DNA of 64,000 nucleotides. Source: JAHBVL01 sp963712055 (GTDB taxonomy: Bacteria > Chloroflexota > Chloroflexia > Thermomicrobiales > UBA6265). The notes beneath the pieces are model-generated. The model saw only the letters and a list, made by a program, of their open reading frames with translations, had not been told where the DNA came from and made no database searches. Positions 17,600-26,399 of this stretch are shown here, piece after piece (position 1 is the stretch's first letter; each line of letters begins with the position of its first letter). Location of the stretch: NCBI GenBank assembly GCA_963712055.1, contig CAVQGN010000009.1:62001-126000 (forward strand), given 5' to 3'. The position numbers and the translations under genes were made by a program.

Positions 17600-17677
17600 G
17601 ATAGGCCGGTGCTAGAATCGCTCAGAGACAAAACTTCCGCCGTGAACGGAGGTCTTCGAACCGCAACCGAGGTATTC

Positions 17678-18916
17678 ATGACCGCCAAACCGAACGGAAC
17701 CGGGCTCCCGCTGGAGGGGGTCAAGGTTCTCGATCTGACCCGGGTGATGACCGGACCGTACGGCACGATGATGCTCGGCGATATGGGCGCCGATGTCGTC
17801 AAGGTCGAGATGCCGGGAAAGGGTGACGACACCCGTTCCTGGGGACCACCCTTTCTCGACGCTGAATCTGCCTATTTCCTCTCGGTCAACCGAAACAAAC
17901 GCTCACTCGCGCTCGATCTCAAGTCAGAAGGGGGGAGGCAGGCACTCTGGAGACTGATCGAAGCGGCGGACGTGTTGGTGGAGAACTTTTCTCCGGGAAC
18001 GATCGCCCGGCTCGGGTTCGGCTACGAAGCGGTGCGAGAGCGCAACACCCGGATCATTTTCGCTTCGATTTCCGGGTTCGGTCAGCAGGGCCCATCCGCC
18101 AACCGCACCGCCTACGATCTGATCCTGCAGGGTATGAGCGGAATGATGAGCATCACCGGTGAACCGGGTGGGATGCCGACCAAACTCGGAATCCCGATCG
18201 CTGATATCGCCGCCGGGATGTTCGCCGCTTACGCTGTGGTGGCTGCGCTCTTCCAGCAGAGTCGCACTGGTGAGGGGAAGTACATCGATGTCTCGATGCT
18301 CGGTGGCCAGGTTGCGCTCCTGACCTATCAAGCAGGGATCCTCTTCGCAACGGGTCAGACTCCGGTCCAACTCGGCAATGCCCACCCGATCGTCGCGCCC
18401 TATGACACCTTCAGCACCGCGGACGGATTCATCAATCTCGCGGTTGGAAACGACAGTCTCTGGCAACGTTTTTGTCAGGCAATGGATCTTGCCGATGCTG
18501 CCGTCGACGATCGTTTTCTGACCAATGCTGGCCGCATCACGAACAAACCCGATCTTTACGCGGTTGTCGAGCAGGCGCTATCGAGCCGGGAAACGGCCGA
18601 TGTGGTTGCTCGACTCGATGCCTGCGGCGTTCCCTGCGGACCGATTTTCGATGTCGCCGAGGTCTTCGCCGATCCGCAAACGGAAGCCCAACATCTCAAA
18701 CAACAGGTCGAGCATGCGACGCTGGGCGAGATCGATTTGACCGGGTTTCCCTATCATCTTTCCGGAGCCGATTGCACGATCCGGCACGCGCCGCCAGTGC
18801 TCGGGCAGCACACCCGGGAGATCCTGGAGGAGGCGGGCTATTCCGCCGCCGAGATTGACGAACTCCTCGCGGTCGGGGCGGTCGCGCAAGCCTTCATCCC
18901 GGGTAGTGCCACCTGA
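17678..18916 (+). CDS. Class III (CaiB/BaiF, formyl-CoA-transferase-like) CoA-transferase
   Basis: I start at the ATG at 17678 (MTAKPNGTGLPLEGVKVLDL), with GAGG upstream, not at the GTG at 17609. The 412-residue enzyme has the class III signature LEGVKVLDLTRVMTGPYGTMMLGDMGADVVKVE, the RNKRSLALDLKSEGGR segment, and AYDLILQGMSGMMSITG with D147 at the position of the catalytic aspartate that carries the acyl-CoA anhydride. These enzymes move CoA between carboxylic acids (formyl/oxalate, carnitine, succinate). The acid is not predictable here. Its stop codon abuts the stop of the opposing FAD oxidoreductase gene. Confidence 0.85.
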   Translation: MTAKPNGTGLPLEGVKVLDLTRVMTGPYGTMMLGDMGADVVKVEMPGKGDDTRSWGPPFLDAESAYFLSVNRNKRSLALDLKSEGGRQALWRLIEAADVLVENFSPGTIARLGFGYEAVRERNTRIIFASISGFGQQGPSANRTAYDLILQGMSGMMSITGEPGGMPTKLGIPIADIAAGMFAAYAVVAALFQQSRTGEGKYIDVSMLGGQVALLTYQAGILFATGQTPVQLGNAHPIVAPYDTFSTADGFINLAVGNDSLWQRFCQAMDLADAAVDDRFLTNAGRITNKPDLYAVVEQALSSRETADVVARLDACGVPCGPIFDVAEVFADPQTEAQHLKQQVEHATLGEIDLTGFPYHLSGADCTIRHAPPVLGQHTREILEEAGYSAAEIDELLAVGAVAQAFIPGSAT

Positions 18917-20044
18917 TCAGAGGAAACGGGTCGGGCTGAAAGGCTTCAGGTCGACGCCAGGTTCGTGCCCGAGGACGAGGGCAGCCACTGCAGCGCCGGA
19001 ATAGGGTCCGAGTTGCAGTCCGGAAGGTCCATGTCCAGTGCAGAGAAAGAGATTCTCGTGTCCTGGCGCTCGTCCGATCAGTGGCAGCGAATCGCGACTG
19101 AACGGGCGCAGTCCGACCCGGATTTCGGCGATGGTTGCGCTGCCCAGACCGGGTGCTACCAGCAAGGCTTCAGCCAGGACCTCAGCTACACCCTCCGCTG
19201 TCACGCGGACATCGAAACCGGCGTCGTGTTCCCGGGTCGCCCCACAGACAACCCGATTCGGTCCGAAGGTGAGGATGTAGTGGGAATAGAAACCCTCAAC
19301 AATCGGCCAACCATTCGTGTCCTGATCGGGCAGATCGAAATGCATGATCTGGCCTCGTTGCGGATGGACCGGCACCTCCAGACCGATGGCTTGACTCAAA
19401 CCGTCCGACCAGGCTCCCGCTGACAGCACGATAGCGTCGGCGGAAACTTGTTCGCCGTTGACCGAAACCACCACCCGATTTCCGTCCCCAGCAAGCGTTG
19501 CAGCGCCAGCAATCTCCTCGACGCCGTGAGCGGCGGCGGCAGTGCGTAGCGCGTTGCGGAGCAGGCGACCGTTGACTCGGGCCGCGTCGGCCATGTGGAT
19601 TGCGCCGGGGAGATCAGCCAGAGCGGGAAAGAGGGCCTTTGCTTCGGCACCGGTCAGCATGGTCAGTTCGCCGATGTTCCCGAGACCACCGTCGCGCCGT
19701 TCGGCCATCGTCGCCATGGCGGCTGGAAGGAGCGCGTATTCGGCTTCATCGCGGGCAACGAACAATCCACCGACCGTGGCGTAGCCGGTTTCGCCGGCCT
19801 GGTCGCCGGCGAGTTCAGCCATGAGTTCTGGGTAGTAGCGCATCGCCGCGGTCGCGAGCGGGAAAAAGGCATCTGGTGATTTGAAACTCGCGCCCGGAGC
19901 GATGATGCCGGCTCCGGCCTGGGTGGCATAGCCTTCGACTCCGGCATCGACCACCGCGACTCGCTGGCCAGCTTTGAGCAAGCGATAGGCGGTGCTCCAC
20001 CCAACCAATCCACCCCCGATGACAACCGTATCGAACCCCTGCAT
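18917..20044 (-). CDS. FAD-dependent amine/amino-acid oxidoreductase (DAO family)
   Basis: A 375-residue protein opening with the Rossmann FAD motif FDTVVIGGGLVGWSTAYRLLKAG and VVDAG, followed by the GYATQAGAGIIAPG flavin loop typical of glycine/sarcosine/D-amino-acid oxidases. The end (LPLIGRAPGHENLFLCTGHGPSGLQLGPYSGAAVAALVLG) is the conserved second FAD-contact region. It would oxidise an amine or imino acid in the cytoplasm. It lies 75 bases after the methyltransferase gene on the same strand and could be last in a three-gene unit from 21780. The substrate is unknown. Confidence 0.85.
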   Translation of the reverse strand: MQGFDTVVIGGGLVGWSTAYRLLKAGQRVAVVDAGVEGYATQAGAGIIAPGASFKSPDAFFPLATAAMRYYPELMAELAGDQAGETGYATVGGLFVARDEAEYALLPAAMATMAERRDGGLGNIGELTMLTGAEAKALFPALADLPGAIHMADAARVNGRLLRNALRTAAAAHGVEEIAGAATLAGDGNRVVVSVNGEQVSADAIVLSAGAWSDGLSQAIGLEVPVHPQRGQIMHFDLPDQDTNGWPIVEGFYSHYILTFGPNRVVCGATREHDAGFDVRVTAEGVAEVLAEALLVAPGLGSATIAEIRVGLRPFSRDSLPLIGRAPGHENLFLCTGHGPSGLQLGPYSGAAVAALVLGHEPGVDLKPFSPTRFL

Positions 20045-20119
20045 CTCTCGCTCACTCTCCCTGCGGCCGATGTCTGTTCAGGCAAGTATCAAGCGAAGTG
20101 GGTTTGCACGCGAACGGGA

Positions 20120-20938
20120 TCAGGCTGGACGCGTCCCACTCAGGTTGAGCCGCCAGTAATCGAGCTCGAAGGGTGGGTCATCATGTGAGGCGAGGTCAGT
20201 CAGAGACTCGACCAGGCTGACTTGAAGTTCTCTGGTCGGGAGTGCTTGAAGGTGATCGCGATAGACCACGGTTGTGATGAACCGAGCGTAGGCGTCGGCA
20301 TCATCCATCAGGGCCGGAGCGCTGATCAAACTGGTTTCGACATCGATGAACCCTGCGTTTCGCATCCGTTGTTCGGTTTCCTCTGGCGTGGCGAAGAGCC
20401 ACGGGTAGTCGAAATCGGCGAAATGTTCGGCATAGGGTGGCTCGATCGTGAGCGCGGTGATTCGAGCATTGCTTTTCGCGATGTTCGGTCCACCACCACA
20501 TTGGGCGAGCAGACGTCCAGCTGGAGCAAGGAGATCGAACAGGCGTTGGAAGAGGAGATCGTGATCGCGGACCCAGTGAAATGTCGCCGTGCTAAAGACG
20601 AGGTCGACTTGACCGCCGACGGCATCTGGGGTCAGTGAGAGCAGGTCGGACTTGATGAACCCAACCTGGCCGGGCCACCGTGGTGAGAGGGATTCCTCGG
20701 CTTGGTCGAGCATGTTCTGTGAGAGATCGACGCCAATCACCCGCCCATGGGGGAGTCGTTCGAGCAGCATCGCGGTGACCCGACCTGTGCCGCAGCCAGC
20801 ATCGATGACCGTTTCGTTGCCAGCAAGATCGAGGCCAGCGATGACGCGCTGGCCCCAATCGACATGAGGATTCGAAACCTGGTGGTAAACGGAGGCGTTC
20901 CATTCGGTTCGCTCCGCCGGTCTCTTGCCGGTTGTCAT
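20120..20938 (-). CDS. SAM-dependent methyltransferase, trans-aconitate-methyltransferase-like
   Basis: A 272-residue class I methyltransferase. WNASVYHQVSNPHVDWGQRVI followed by motif I VIDAGCGTGRVTAMLL, VIGVDLSQNML and motif IV DLVFSTATFHWVRDHDLLFQRL matches the trans-aconitate 2-methyltransferase/Tam group. It starts with an ATGA overlap on the upstream membrane-protein gene, so the two are translationally coupled. The biological substrate is not certain; many relatives act on small carboxylates. Confidence 0.8.
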   Translation of the reverse strand: MTTGKRPAERTEWNASVYHQVSNPHVDWGQRVIAGLDLAGNETVIDAGCGTGRVTAMLLERLPHGRVIGVDLSQNMLDQAEESLSPRWPGQVGFIKSDLLSLTPDAVGGQVDLVFSTATFHWVRDHDLLFQRLFDLLAPAGRLLAQCGGGPNIAKSNARITALTIEPPYAEHFADFDYPWLFATPEETEQRMRNAGFIDVETSLISAPALMDDADAYARFITTVVYRDHLQALPTRELQVSLVESLTDLASHDDPPFELDYWRLNLSGTRPA

Positions 20939-21780
20939 CCGTTCGACGGTTTGTCGATTCCGTCGAGCGCATCAGCTACAGCGGCGTCAACGGTATCGGC
21001 GTCAGGATTGCGAATATCGAGCGATTCAGCGGTCACTGCAGGCGCGGCTGTCACCGCTGGCATCGCAGCAATTCCGCTATCCGGCGGGGCTGGCATTTCA
21101 TCGAGCGACGGTGCTGCTGCCATTTCCGCTGTCAGTTTTGCTGCTTCCTCGGCTTCCTGCCCGCTCTTGAGGAAATAGGTGTAGGCGAGAAGAACAATTC
21201 CGCCGACAGTGGCTGCGTAGCCGATATACCGGACGGCGTTGTCCCCGGTAACGTTTTCCTGGCGGTTGTAGATGAGCACCGCGCCGATACCGAGAAAGAG
21301 GAGGTTTGTCACGATCGAAAACCAGAGCATGTCACCCTTGAGAAGCGACATGACGTTGCCAATGATTCCGATGATGGCGTAGGCAAGATAGCCGTATGCG
21401 AGCGCGATGATTGCGTCTTCACTGGTCAAATAGTCTGACCGGGCGGCGAGGAAAAATGCCACGCCAAGCGCCACCCCCGCTCCGCCGCGAACGAGCAGAT
21501 ACGGCGTCATTGGCAGACTAGCCGGGTCATAGGAGTGGTTTCTAAAGCCTGTGATGATGTCGAGCGCGCTGGCAAGAATGAGAATCAACGCCAGCAATGC
21601 TCGAACGGTATTGTTGGCAGCATCGGGCGCGAAGATGAAATAGATACCCACGCCAAGGGCAACGGCCCCTTCGAGGCCGACCCAATACCAGGGAATGTCC
21701 TTGTTCCACGGAGCTAGTGAACGAGCATACGCGCCCGCCTTGTTCCTTGTTTCTTCAGGGATTGCTGCACGCGCATCCAT
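20935..21780 (-). CDS. Multi-pass membrane protein, function unknown
   Basis: A 281-residue protein with six or seven membrane helices between about 30 and 205 (for example YWVGLEGAVALGVGIYFIF, LLALILILASALDIITGF and YIGYAATVGGIVLLAYTYFL). The last 70 residues are soluble and A/P/E/D-rich. The helical pattern resembles DUF308/HdeD-like proteins but I cannot assign it firmly. AAGGA lies 8 bases before the ATG. First gene of the unit with the methyltransferase and perhaps the FAD oxidoreductase. Confidence 0.65.
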   Translation of the reverse strand: MDARAAIPEETRNKAGAYARSLAPWNKDIPWYWVGLEGAVALGVGIYFIFAPDAANNTVRALLALILILASALDIITGFRNHSYDPASLPMTPYLLVRGGAGVALGVAFFLAARSDYLTSEDAIIALAYGYLAYAIIGIIGNVMSLLKGDMLWFSIVTNLLFLGIGAVLIYNRQENVTGDNAVRYIGYAATVGGIVLLAYTYFLKSGQEAEEAAKLTAEMAAAPSLDEMPAPPDSGIAAMPAVTAAPAVTAESLDIRNPDADTVDAAVADALDGIDKPSNG

Positions 21781-22087
21781 TGTTCCAGTCCTTCACTCAA
21801 CCCATTGCCCAATCGTCAATGTATTAGCTGTGGAGTCTATCATGTTCTGAAGGGAATCATTACGTTCGTTCGCACTATTTCCGGGGTTTTCGGCATACGA
21901 TCTCAATCGAGGAAGTGCCCGACGGGCAATCGCCGTCGGACGCACTCAGAACGTTGAGCCTCTGCGGTCGAGTCGAATTCTCAAGTGTTTTGTCCACGAG
22001 GTAGGAGAGCCACAGTTCAGAGCCGCGCATTCGGATTGAACTCCGCGGCTCTCCAACTAGCCGAACACCGCTGTCTGGACCCTTCGT
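21781..22087. other. Intergenic region with long imperfect hairpin
   Basis: About 300 bases without a gene. It must hold the promoter for the membrane-protein operon. Near the rhodanese stop, GGAGAGCC (22004-22011) pairs with GGCTCTCC (22047-22054) and inner bases GTTCA/TGAAC can extend the stem. It could end the desulfinase-rhodanese transcript, though no U-run follows on the minus strand. Confidence 0.4.
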
Positions 22088-22618
22088 CTATTGCTGGGCG
22101 CTGTTCTCCAGGATTATTCGCTCCGGATCGATCGTGTAAACCCAGGGAACTGAGTTCTTCCAACCATTGCGCAAGCGCTGCCCATGGAAGACGCTGCCGG
22201 GATCGTTGACCAGGTCTCCCTCGAAGCCATCGATGATCGTGTAGGCCTTGTCGATACCGGCTTTCGCTAGCATGTTGACTGCCATTGCCGAACGATCGCC
22301 CCCGCGACACATGAGGAGTAGAGTGTCGTCTGGTTCGGAGATAGATCGAACCTCATCGACGAAAGCGGTGTTCCAAACGGGTCCGTAGGTCGTTAGGCCA
22401 TCTTTCCGACTGTAGGTGACGAATGCCAACGGGATGTTCCAAGCCTGATCTGGGTGACCGATGAAACCGTATTCCTCCGGAGTTCGGACATCGATGATCT
22501 TGACCCTGTCTGGATCAGCTTTCCACATGTCGTAGGCTTCACTGGCTGACACATACAATCCAAGCGTCGTTTGTTTCCCCTTGGGCAAGTCTTGGTCGGA
22601 CGCGAGAATCTGATGCAT
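22088..22618 (-). CDS. Rhodanese-domain sulfurtransferase
   Basis: I start at the ATG at 22618 (MHQILASDQD), with GGAG 10 bases upstream. The 176-residue, single-domain protein has IIDVRTPEEYGFIGHPDQAWNIPL, the usual rhodanese entry motif, and the active-site loop LLMCRGGDRSA with catalytic C104. The loop CRGGDRS is near the CRxGxR(S/T) form of active rhodaneses. It has no signal peptide, so it acts in the cytoplasm, moving sulfane sulfur to cyanide, sulfite or another thiol. It lies 154 bases after the DszB-like desulfinase gene on the same strand, suggesting that it handles the sulfur released there; this link is inference. Confidence 0.85.
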   Translation of the reverse strand: MHQILASDQDLPKGKQTTLGLYVSASEAYDMWKADPDRVKIIDVRTPEEYGFIGHPDQAWNIPLAFVTYSRKDGLTTYGPVWNTAFVDEVRSISEPDDTLLLMCRGGDRSAMAVNMLAKAGIDKAYTIIDGFEGDLVNDPGSVFHGQRLRNGWKNSVPWVYTIDPERIILENSAQQ

Positions 22619-22772
22619 TGTTGTTATCTCCATCTAGCCAAAATCCCCTGCCAGCGTCGATCGATCATGGAACCATTCGTGTTGACAACCTGGTCAAGAG
22701 CGACGTTCCCCCTTGAATCAACGCAGTCCGAAGGGGATTTCAACTCGCTTTGGGCGACCTGAATTAGGACGA

Positions 22773-23948
22773 CTAGCCGAGACGAAGCGCCATTGCCTCG
22801 TCGAGGGACGTCTGCTCGGGCAACACTTCCATACTCCTCTTCTTCCATTCCTCTTCCAGGAGTTCGGTCGCGGCCTGTTCCATGAACTCCGGCGCCGCCC
22901 ACTCATAGATGTCGAAATCGTTTTCGATGTACCCGTGACTGAGCATAAAGTCCTTGTTGATCCTCAAGGCCTCGAGGTTATATGGGGAGAGAACCGGAAC
23001 CATATCCACCGTAAGGATGTTGCGATACGTATCCTCGACATCTAGGTAGTAGGTCTGCTTGTCCAGGATCGCTGCTGCTGCGTGTTTGTGCTCGTTGGAC
23101 CAGCGACCCACCTTGATGAGGCCTTTGAGGAGCGCGACAATCACTTCAGGATGTTGTTCGCAAGCTACGTCGGTCACCGTGCAGGTCGCAGGGACATTTG
23201 CGCCCTGGAGCGTCCAGTCGGGGTATTTGGAGAGATCTTCGATCGCCTTGATCTTGCCCGTTTGTTCCTGGATATGCTGGAACGGACCCGACTGGGCGTA
23301 GATCGCGTCGACCGTGCCATTGAGGAGTGATGTTTCCAGCGGTCGGAAGGCAAGATCATGCTTGTGGTCACGCTTGAGCCACAACTCTGACGGATTGATC
23401 ATGGGCGCGAGCATCTCGGGTTTGTCGTACCAGTCATCGGCATACGGAAACTCGACGATTTCCACATCGTCGCGCGTCATGTTGTTCAGCATGAGCATCA
23501 GTTCGATGCCTTGCTCTTCCTGGACCCGCCACCAGTCGTTCTTGATGACATTCAGGCTCTTGGTAAGTCCGATCTTCTTGCCTTTGAGATCTTCCATCTT
23601 GTAGATCGAGTCACCTGAGCGGACCATCATGACCCCGCCCTCGTAGACATGCGTCGTTCCGATTAGACGCGTTCGGCGACAGTCCGCCTGGACGTGGATC
23701 GCCGGAAAACACCCGCCGAAGCGCATCAGGTTGTCGAGGTTGTGGACGTAATGCGGATACCAGTCGTTCTCCGTCGTAGAACGGAGAAACTTGTACGCCA
23801 CATCGATCTTGGTCATCTCTTCGCGGACCCAGCCGATTTCCTGATCCACGTTGCTTGCCGAAACGAGAGGACAGTTGGTGTAGTAAAACTCACTCCAGTC
23901 CACATCGACGGAATGCATCGTTTTCCCTTTGATCGTAGTAGTAGACAT
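22773..23948 (-). CDS. DszB-like aryl/organic sulfinate desulfinase
   Basis: Start chosen at the ATG at 23948 because AAAGGAG lies 7 bases upstream. The 391-residue protein has the periplasmic-binding-protein (NMT1/SsuA-like) fold but no signal peptide, as in DszB, the 2'-hydroxybiphenyl-2-sulfinate desulfinase of Rhodococcus. It keeps DszB landmarks: YTNCP (C26, matching catalytic C27 in SNCP), MRFGG (R76, matching R70) with His exactly ten residues before it (H66, matching H60), RTRLIG, and WAAPEF near the C-terminus. The expected chemistry is C-S cleavage of a sulfinate with sulfite release. The substrate is unknown. The next gene is a rhodanese. An ABC binding protein is the alternative, but the missing export signal and intact triad argue against it. 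Confidence 0.75.
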   Translation of the reverse strand: MSTTTIKGKTMHSVDVDWSEFYYTNCPLVSASNVDQEIGWVREEMTKIDVAYKFLRSTTENDWYPHYVHNLDNLMRFGGCFPAIHVQADCRRTRLIGTTHVYEGGVMMVRSGDSIYKMEDLKGKKIGLTKSLNVIKNDWWRVQEEQGIELMLMLNNMTRDDVEIVEFPYADDWYDKPEMLAPMINPSELWLKRDHKHDLAFRPLETSLLNGTVDAIYAQSGPFQHIQEQTGKIKAIEDLSKYPDWTLQGANVPATCTVTDVACEQHPEVIVALLKGLIKVGRWSNEHKHAAAAILDKQTYYLDVEDTYRNILTVDMVPVLSPYNLEALRINKDFMLSHGYIENDFDIYEWAAPEFMEQAATELLEEEWKKRSMEVLPEQTSLDEAMALRLG

Positions 23949-24334
23949 AATGATTCTCCTTTGACGGTACGTAGGCAGGAACCCCACTTAGCAAGCGTAG
24001 ATTGCCTTGTATGACATCCCCATCCGAACCGTTGCGATTGTCATGGCAGAAGCATGACAAACCGGCCCTGACCTAACGGGCTGATGCCAAAACAGTGTTG
24101 TCTCGGTCCTGCATGATGGCTGGCGTCGGTGTGCGTTGGCAATTCAACCGTTCCGTTTGTGATTTGCGGCTCTGCCACTCATGCTTCAATTGAGGTAAAT
24201 CGGCATCCTCGGCTTCAGAACGTGAGCGCGACACCAGCCATTTACTGCAAGTTATCCGTGTTGTTCAAGGAATGACTTCGACACTCGGGCGCCTGCCGGA
24301 CAGCACCCGGACTCCGTCGAAAGGAGCTGCTCTT
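23949..24334. other. Intergenic region upstream of desulfinase gene, with inverted repeat
   Basis: About 385 bases with no credible gene. TGTCATG (24039-24045) and CATGACA (24053-24059) form a perfect 7-base inverted repeat with a 7-base gap, about 90 bases ahead of the desulfinase start; another ATGACA is at 24011. This could be an operator. I found no convincing -35/-10 pair. Confidence 0.4.
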
Positions 24335-26047
24335 TCATGTGTCCTCGTTGAGCTCGGCGTCCGGATCCGCTCCAGTACCGGAACTCCACTGCAACCCGAG
24401 GTTTGGCCAGTCGTTGTCGAAATAGAGCCCGATCTCGGTCGCGTCGGTCGACTCTCCATCGAGTTCGATCCTGACCGAAGGGAGAGTTGGATTCGACGCC
24501 GAAATCAGGACCGCATCACCGCTGGGTGACCAGGAAAGATAGCCGCTGGCGTTGAGACTGATTTCGAGGTTGAGTTCCTTCTTCCCCGGAACCGATCGGA
24601 CCTTGAGTACCGAATTGCTCATGACGACGGCAAATCGTGACCCGTCTGGGGACCAGACCGGACGCTCGCTGACTTCGGAGCGAGCGGTCAAGCGTTCGGT
24701 TTCACCGGTTTCGTGATCGATCAAGTAGATCGCGGTTTCGTTGCTTTCGAACCATGCGGTTCCGCCGCGCGCCTCCCACGCCAGCAGCGAGTTTCCTGCT
24801 GGAGACCACGAAACCGACACCACGGCCGGCATCCATTGTTCAGTCAGGCTGCGGATGTCTCCGGTCGCGAGATCGATTACCTGGACCTCGCCGCTCCGAG
24901 TCAGGTTGCCGATGCCACTCGCCGTTTGTCGCCGAATCGCCACGAATGCCAACTGTGAGCCATCCGGAGACCAGGTGGGGGAGAGAACGTCGACCATGGA
25001 ATCCCAGGTCACGCTGCCGCCTTCGGTTGGATCGATCGTTCGCTGATCGCCGGTGGTGAAATCATGGATCACGATCCGGAGATACGTGCGCGTCATCGGG
25101 TCGCCAGCGCTGGCGGGACTGACGAATGCAATCTGGGTTCCGTCCGGACTCCAGGCGAAATAAGGTTCGATGATTGCGGTCTCGCTGACCAGTTCGCGGT
25201 TCGTACCGTCTGCCTGCATCACATAAAGCGAACCGGTCGAGTTGCCTTCGTCAGTTGCCGATAGGAACGCGATTCGGTCGCGGGATGGACTCCACTGCGG
25301 AGCGAGAACCGGGATATCCCGGACGAGCATGCGTTCGTCGCTCAAATCGGGGCCGACCTGAAACAGCAGCCCCGCTCGCGTATAGAGGATTGGCGCATGG
25401 AGGGAGCGGAGTTCGTCTCGACGAGCAAGGAGCGATTCGTTTTCTGGATCGAGCAGGATCAAGCGACCCAGCAACTGATCCGCGGTCAGCCATTCATGCC
25501 GAACAACCGCGAGGTCGAGTTCGCGTTCGATCGCAGAGACGAGTCCCGATTCGGCATCGAGCACTCGCTGATCGATGTCTTCGTAGTTCGGAAGGTCGGC
25601 CTGAATTCCTGAGAGGAGAGCCAGAGCCGTTTCGTACTCACCAGCGTCTAGCGCCGCCAGTCCATCCAGATAGGCGGAGCGGACCGGAGCGAGTTCATCC
25701 AGCGTCTGTTGACGGAGTTCCGGGGCGTCCCGAAAGGAACCGGCTTGGGCAAAGGAGGCTGAGGCGGTGACCAGATCGCCCGTTTCCAGCGCGAGTACGC
25801 CGCGTTCATAGGCGTCAGATTTGGCAAACCGATCGGATGCGAGCTCCCAGGCAAACCAACTGCCGATCCCGACGGCAATCAGAAGTGGAACGATCATCAC
25901 CCAGCGCTTGAACGGAGATGTCTTGCCACCCATGCGTTCGGCCGTATCGGTCTTCTGGCGTTCGCGCGGCGATGCGATTGCTGCGTTGCAGGCAAAGCAG
26001 TGTGTGGCGGTAGCGGGATTCTGGGCTGTGCATTCGGTGCAGAACAT
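24335..26047 (-). CDS. Membrane-anchored zinc-ribbon protein with TolB-like beta-propeller
   Basis: A 570-residue protein. A zinc ribbon comes first (C3, C6, C17, C20 in CTEC...CFAC), then a membrane helix at about 48-70 (RWVMIVPLLIAVGIGSWFAW), a helical TPR-like part (about 80-200), and a beta-propeller of PD40/WD40-like repeats. The propeller is recognised by repeated WSPDG phrases (SWSPAGNSLLAW, VWSPDGSRFAV, SWSPSGDAVL, TWSPDGSQLAF). The propeller lies outside the membrane and the zinc ribbon inside. It probably mediates protein contacts; no catalytic residues are evident. It is divergent from the small membrane protein at 26109. Confidence 0.75.
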   Translation of the reverse strand: MFCTECTAQNPATATHCFACNAAIASPRERQKTDTAERMGGKTSPFKRWVMIVPLLIAVGIGSWFAWELASDRFAKSDAYERGVLALETGDLVTASASFAQAGSFRDAPELRQQTLDELAPVRSAYLDGLAALDAGEYETALALLSGIQADLPNYEDIDQRVLDAESGLVSAIERELDLAVVRHEWLTADQLLGRLILLDPENESLLARRDELRSLHAPILYTRAGLLFQVGPDLSDERMLVRDIPVLAPQWSPSRDRIAFLSATDEGNSTGSLYVMQADGTNRELVSETAIIEPYFAWSPDGTQIAFVSPASAGDPMTRTYLRIVIHDFTTGDQRTIDPTEGGSVTWDSMVDVLSPTWSPDGSQLAFVAIRRQTASGIGNLTRSGEVQVIDLATGDIRSLTEQWMPAVVSVSWSPAGNSLLAWEARGGTAWFESNETAIYLIDHETGETERLTARSEVSERPVWSPDGSRFAVVMSNSVLKVRSVPGKKELNLEISLNASGYLSWSPSGDAVLISASNPTLPSVRIELDGESTDATEIGLYFDNDWPNLGLQWSSGTGADPDAELNEDT

Positions 26048-26108
26048 GAACGATCTCGCGATAGGGGTTTCTGCCAGATTATGCTAGCACCCCTGACAGA
26101 GTGAGGTT

Positions 26109-26399
26109 GTGACTCCCGCACAGCAGGACAACGGTGTGCCAGACGAGCAAAAACGGCAGATAGTCGGGTGTGGATTCGCGATCGCGTTGGTGATCGCGCC
26201 GTTCCTGGCCCTTCTCTATGGCCAGGCTGCGGGTCTGGCGGTACTCGCCGGTGCGCTAGCGACCACCCTTTTGGCTGTCATCGAGGGAAGCCGGGGCGCG
26301 GACGCAGTCGAGCAACGACGCTTGCGGATCCTGGCTGTTATCAACGGCATCTTTTTTCTGCTGACGCTGATTCTGCTCGGTGCACTCCTGCTTGGTTAG
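26109..26399 (+). CDS. Small membrane protein
   Basis: A 96-residue protein with a short hydrophilic N-terminus, then helices IVGCGFAIALVIAPFLALLY, AGLAVLAGALATTLLAV and ILAVINGIFFLLTLILLGALLLG separated by a charged loop. Start GTG at 26109 is uncertain because the GAGG is very close to it. The stop overlaps the stop of the opposing phoD gene by four bases (TTAG shared). Function unknown. Confidence 0.6.
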   Translation: MTPAQQDNGVPDEQKRQIVGCGFAIALVIAPFLALLYGQAAGLAVLAGALATTLLAVIEGSRGADAVEQRRLRILAVINGIFFLLTLILLGALLLG

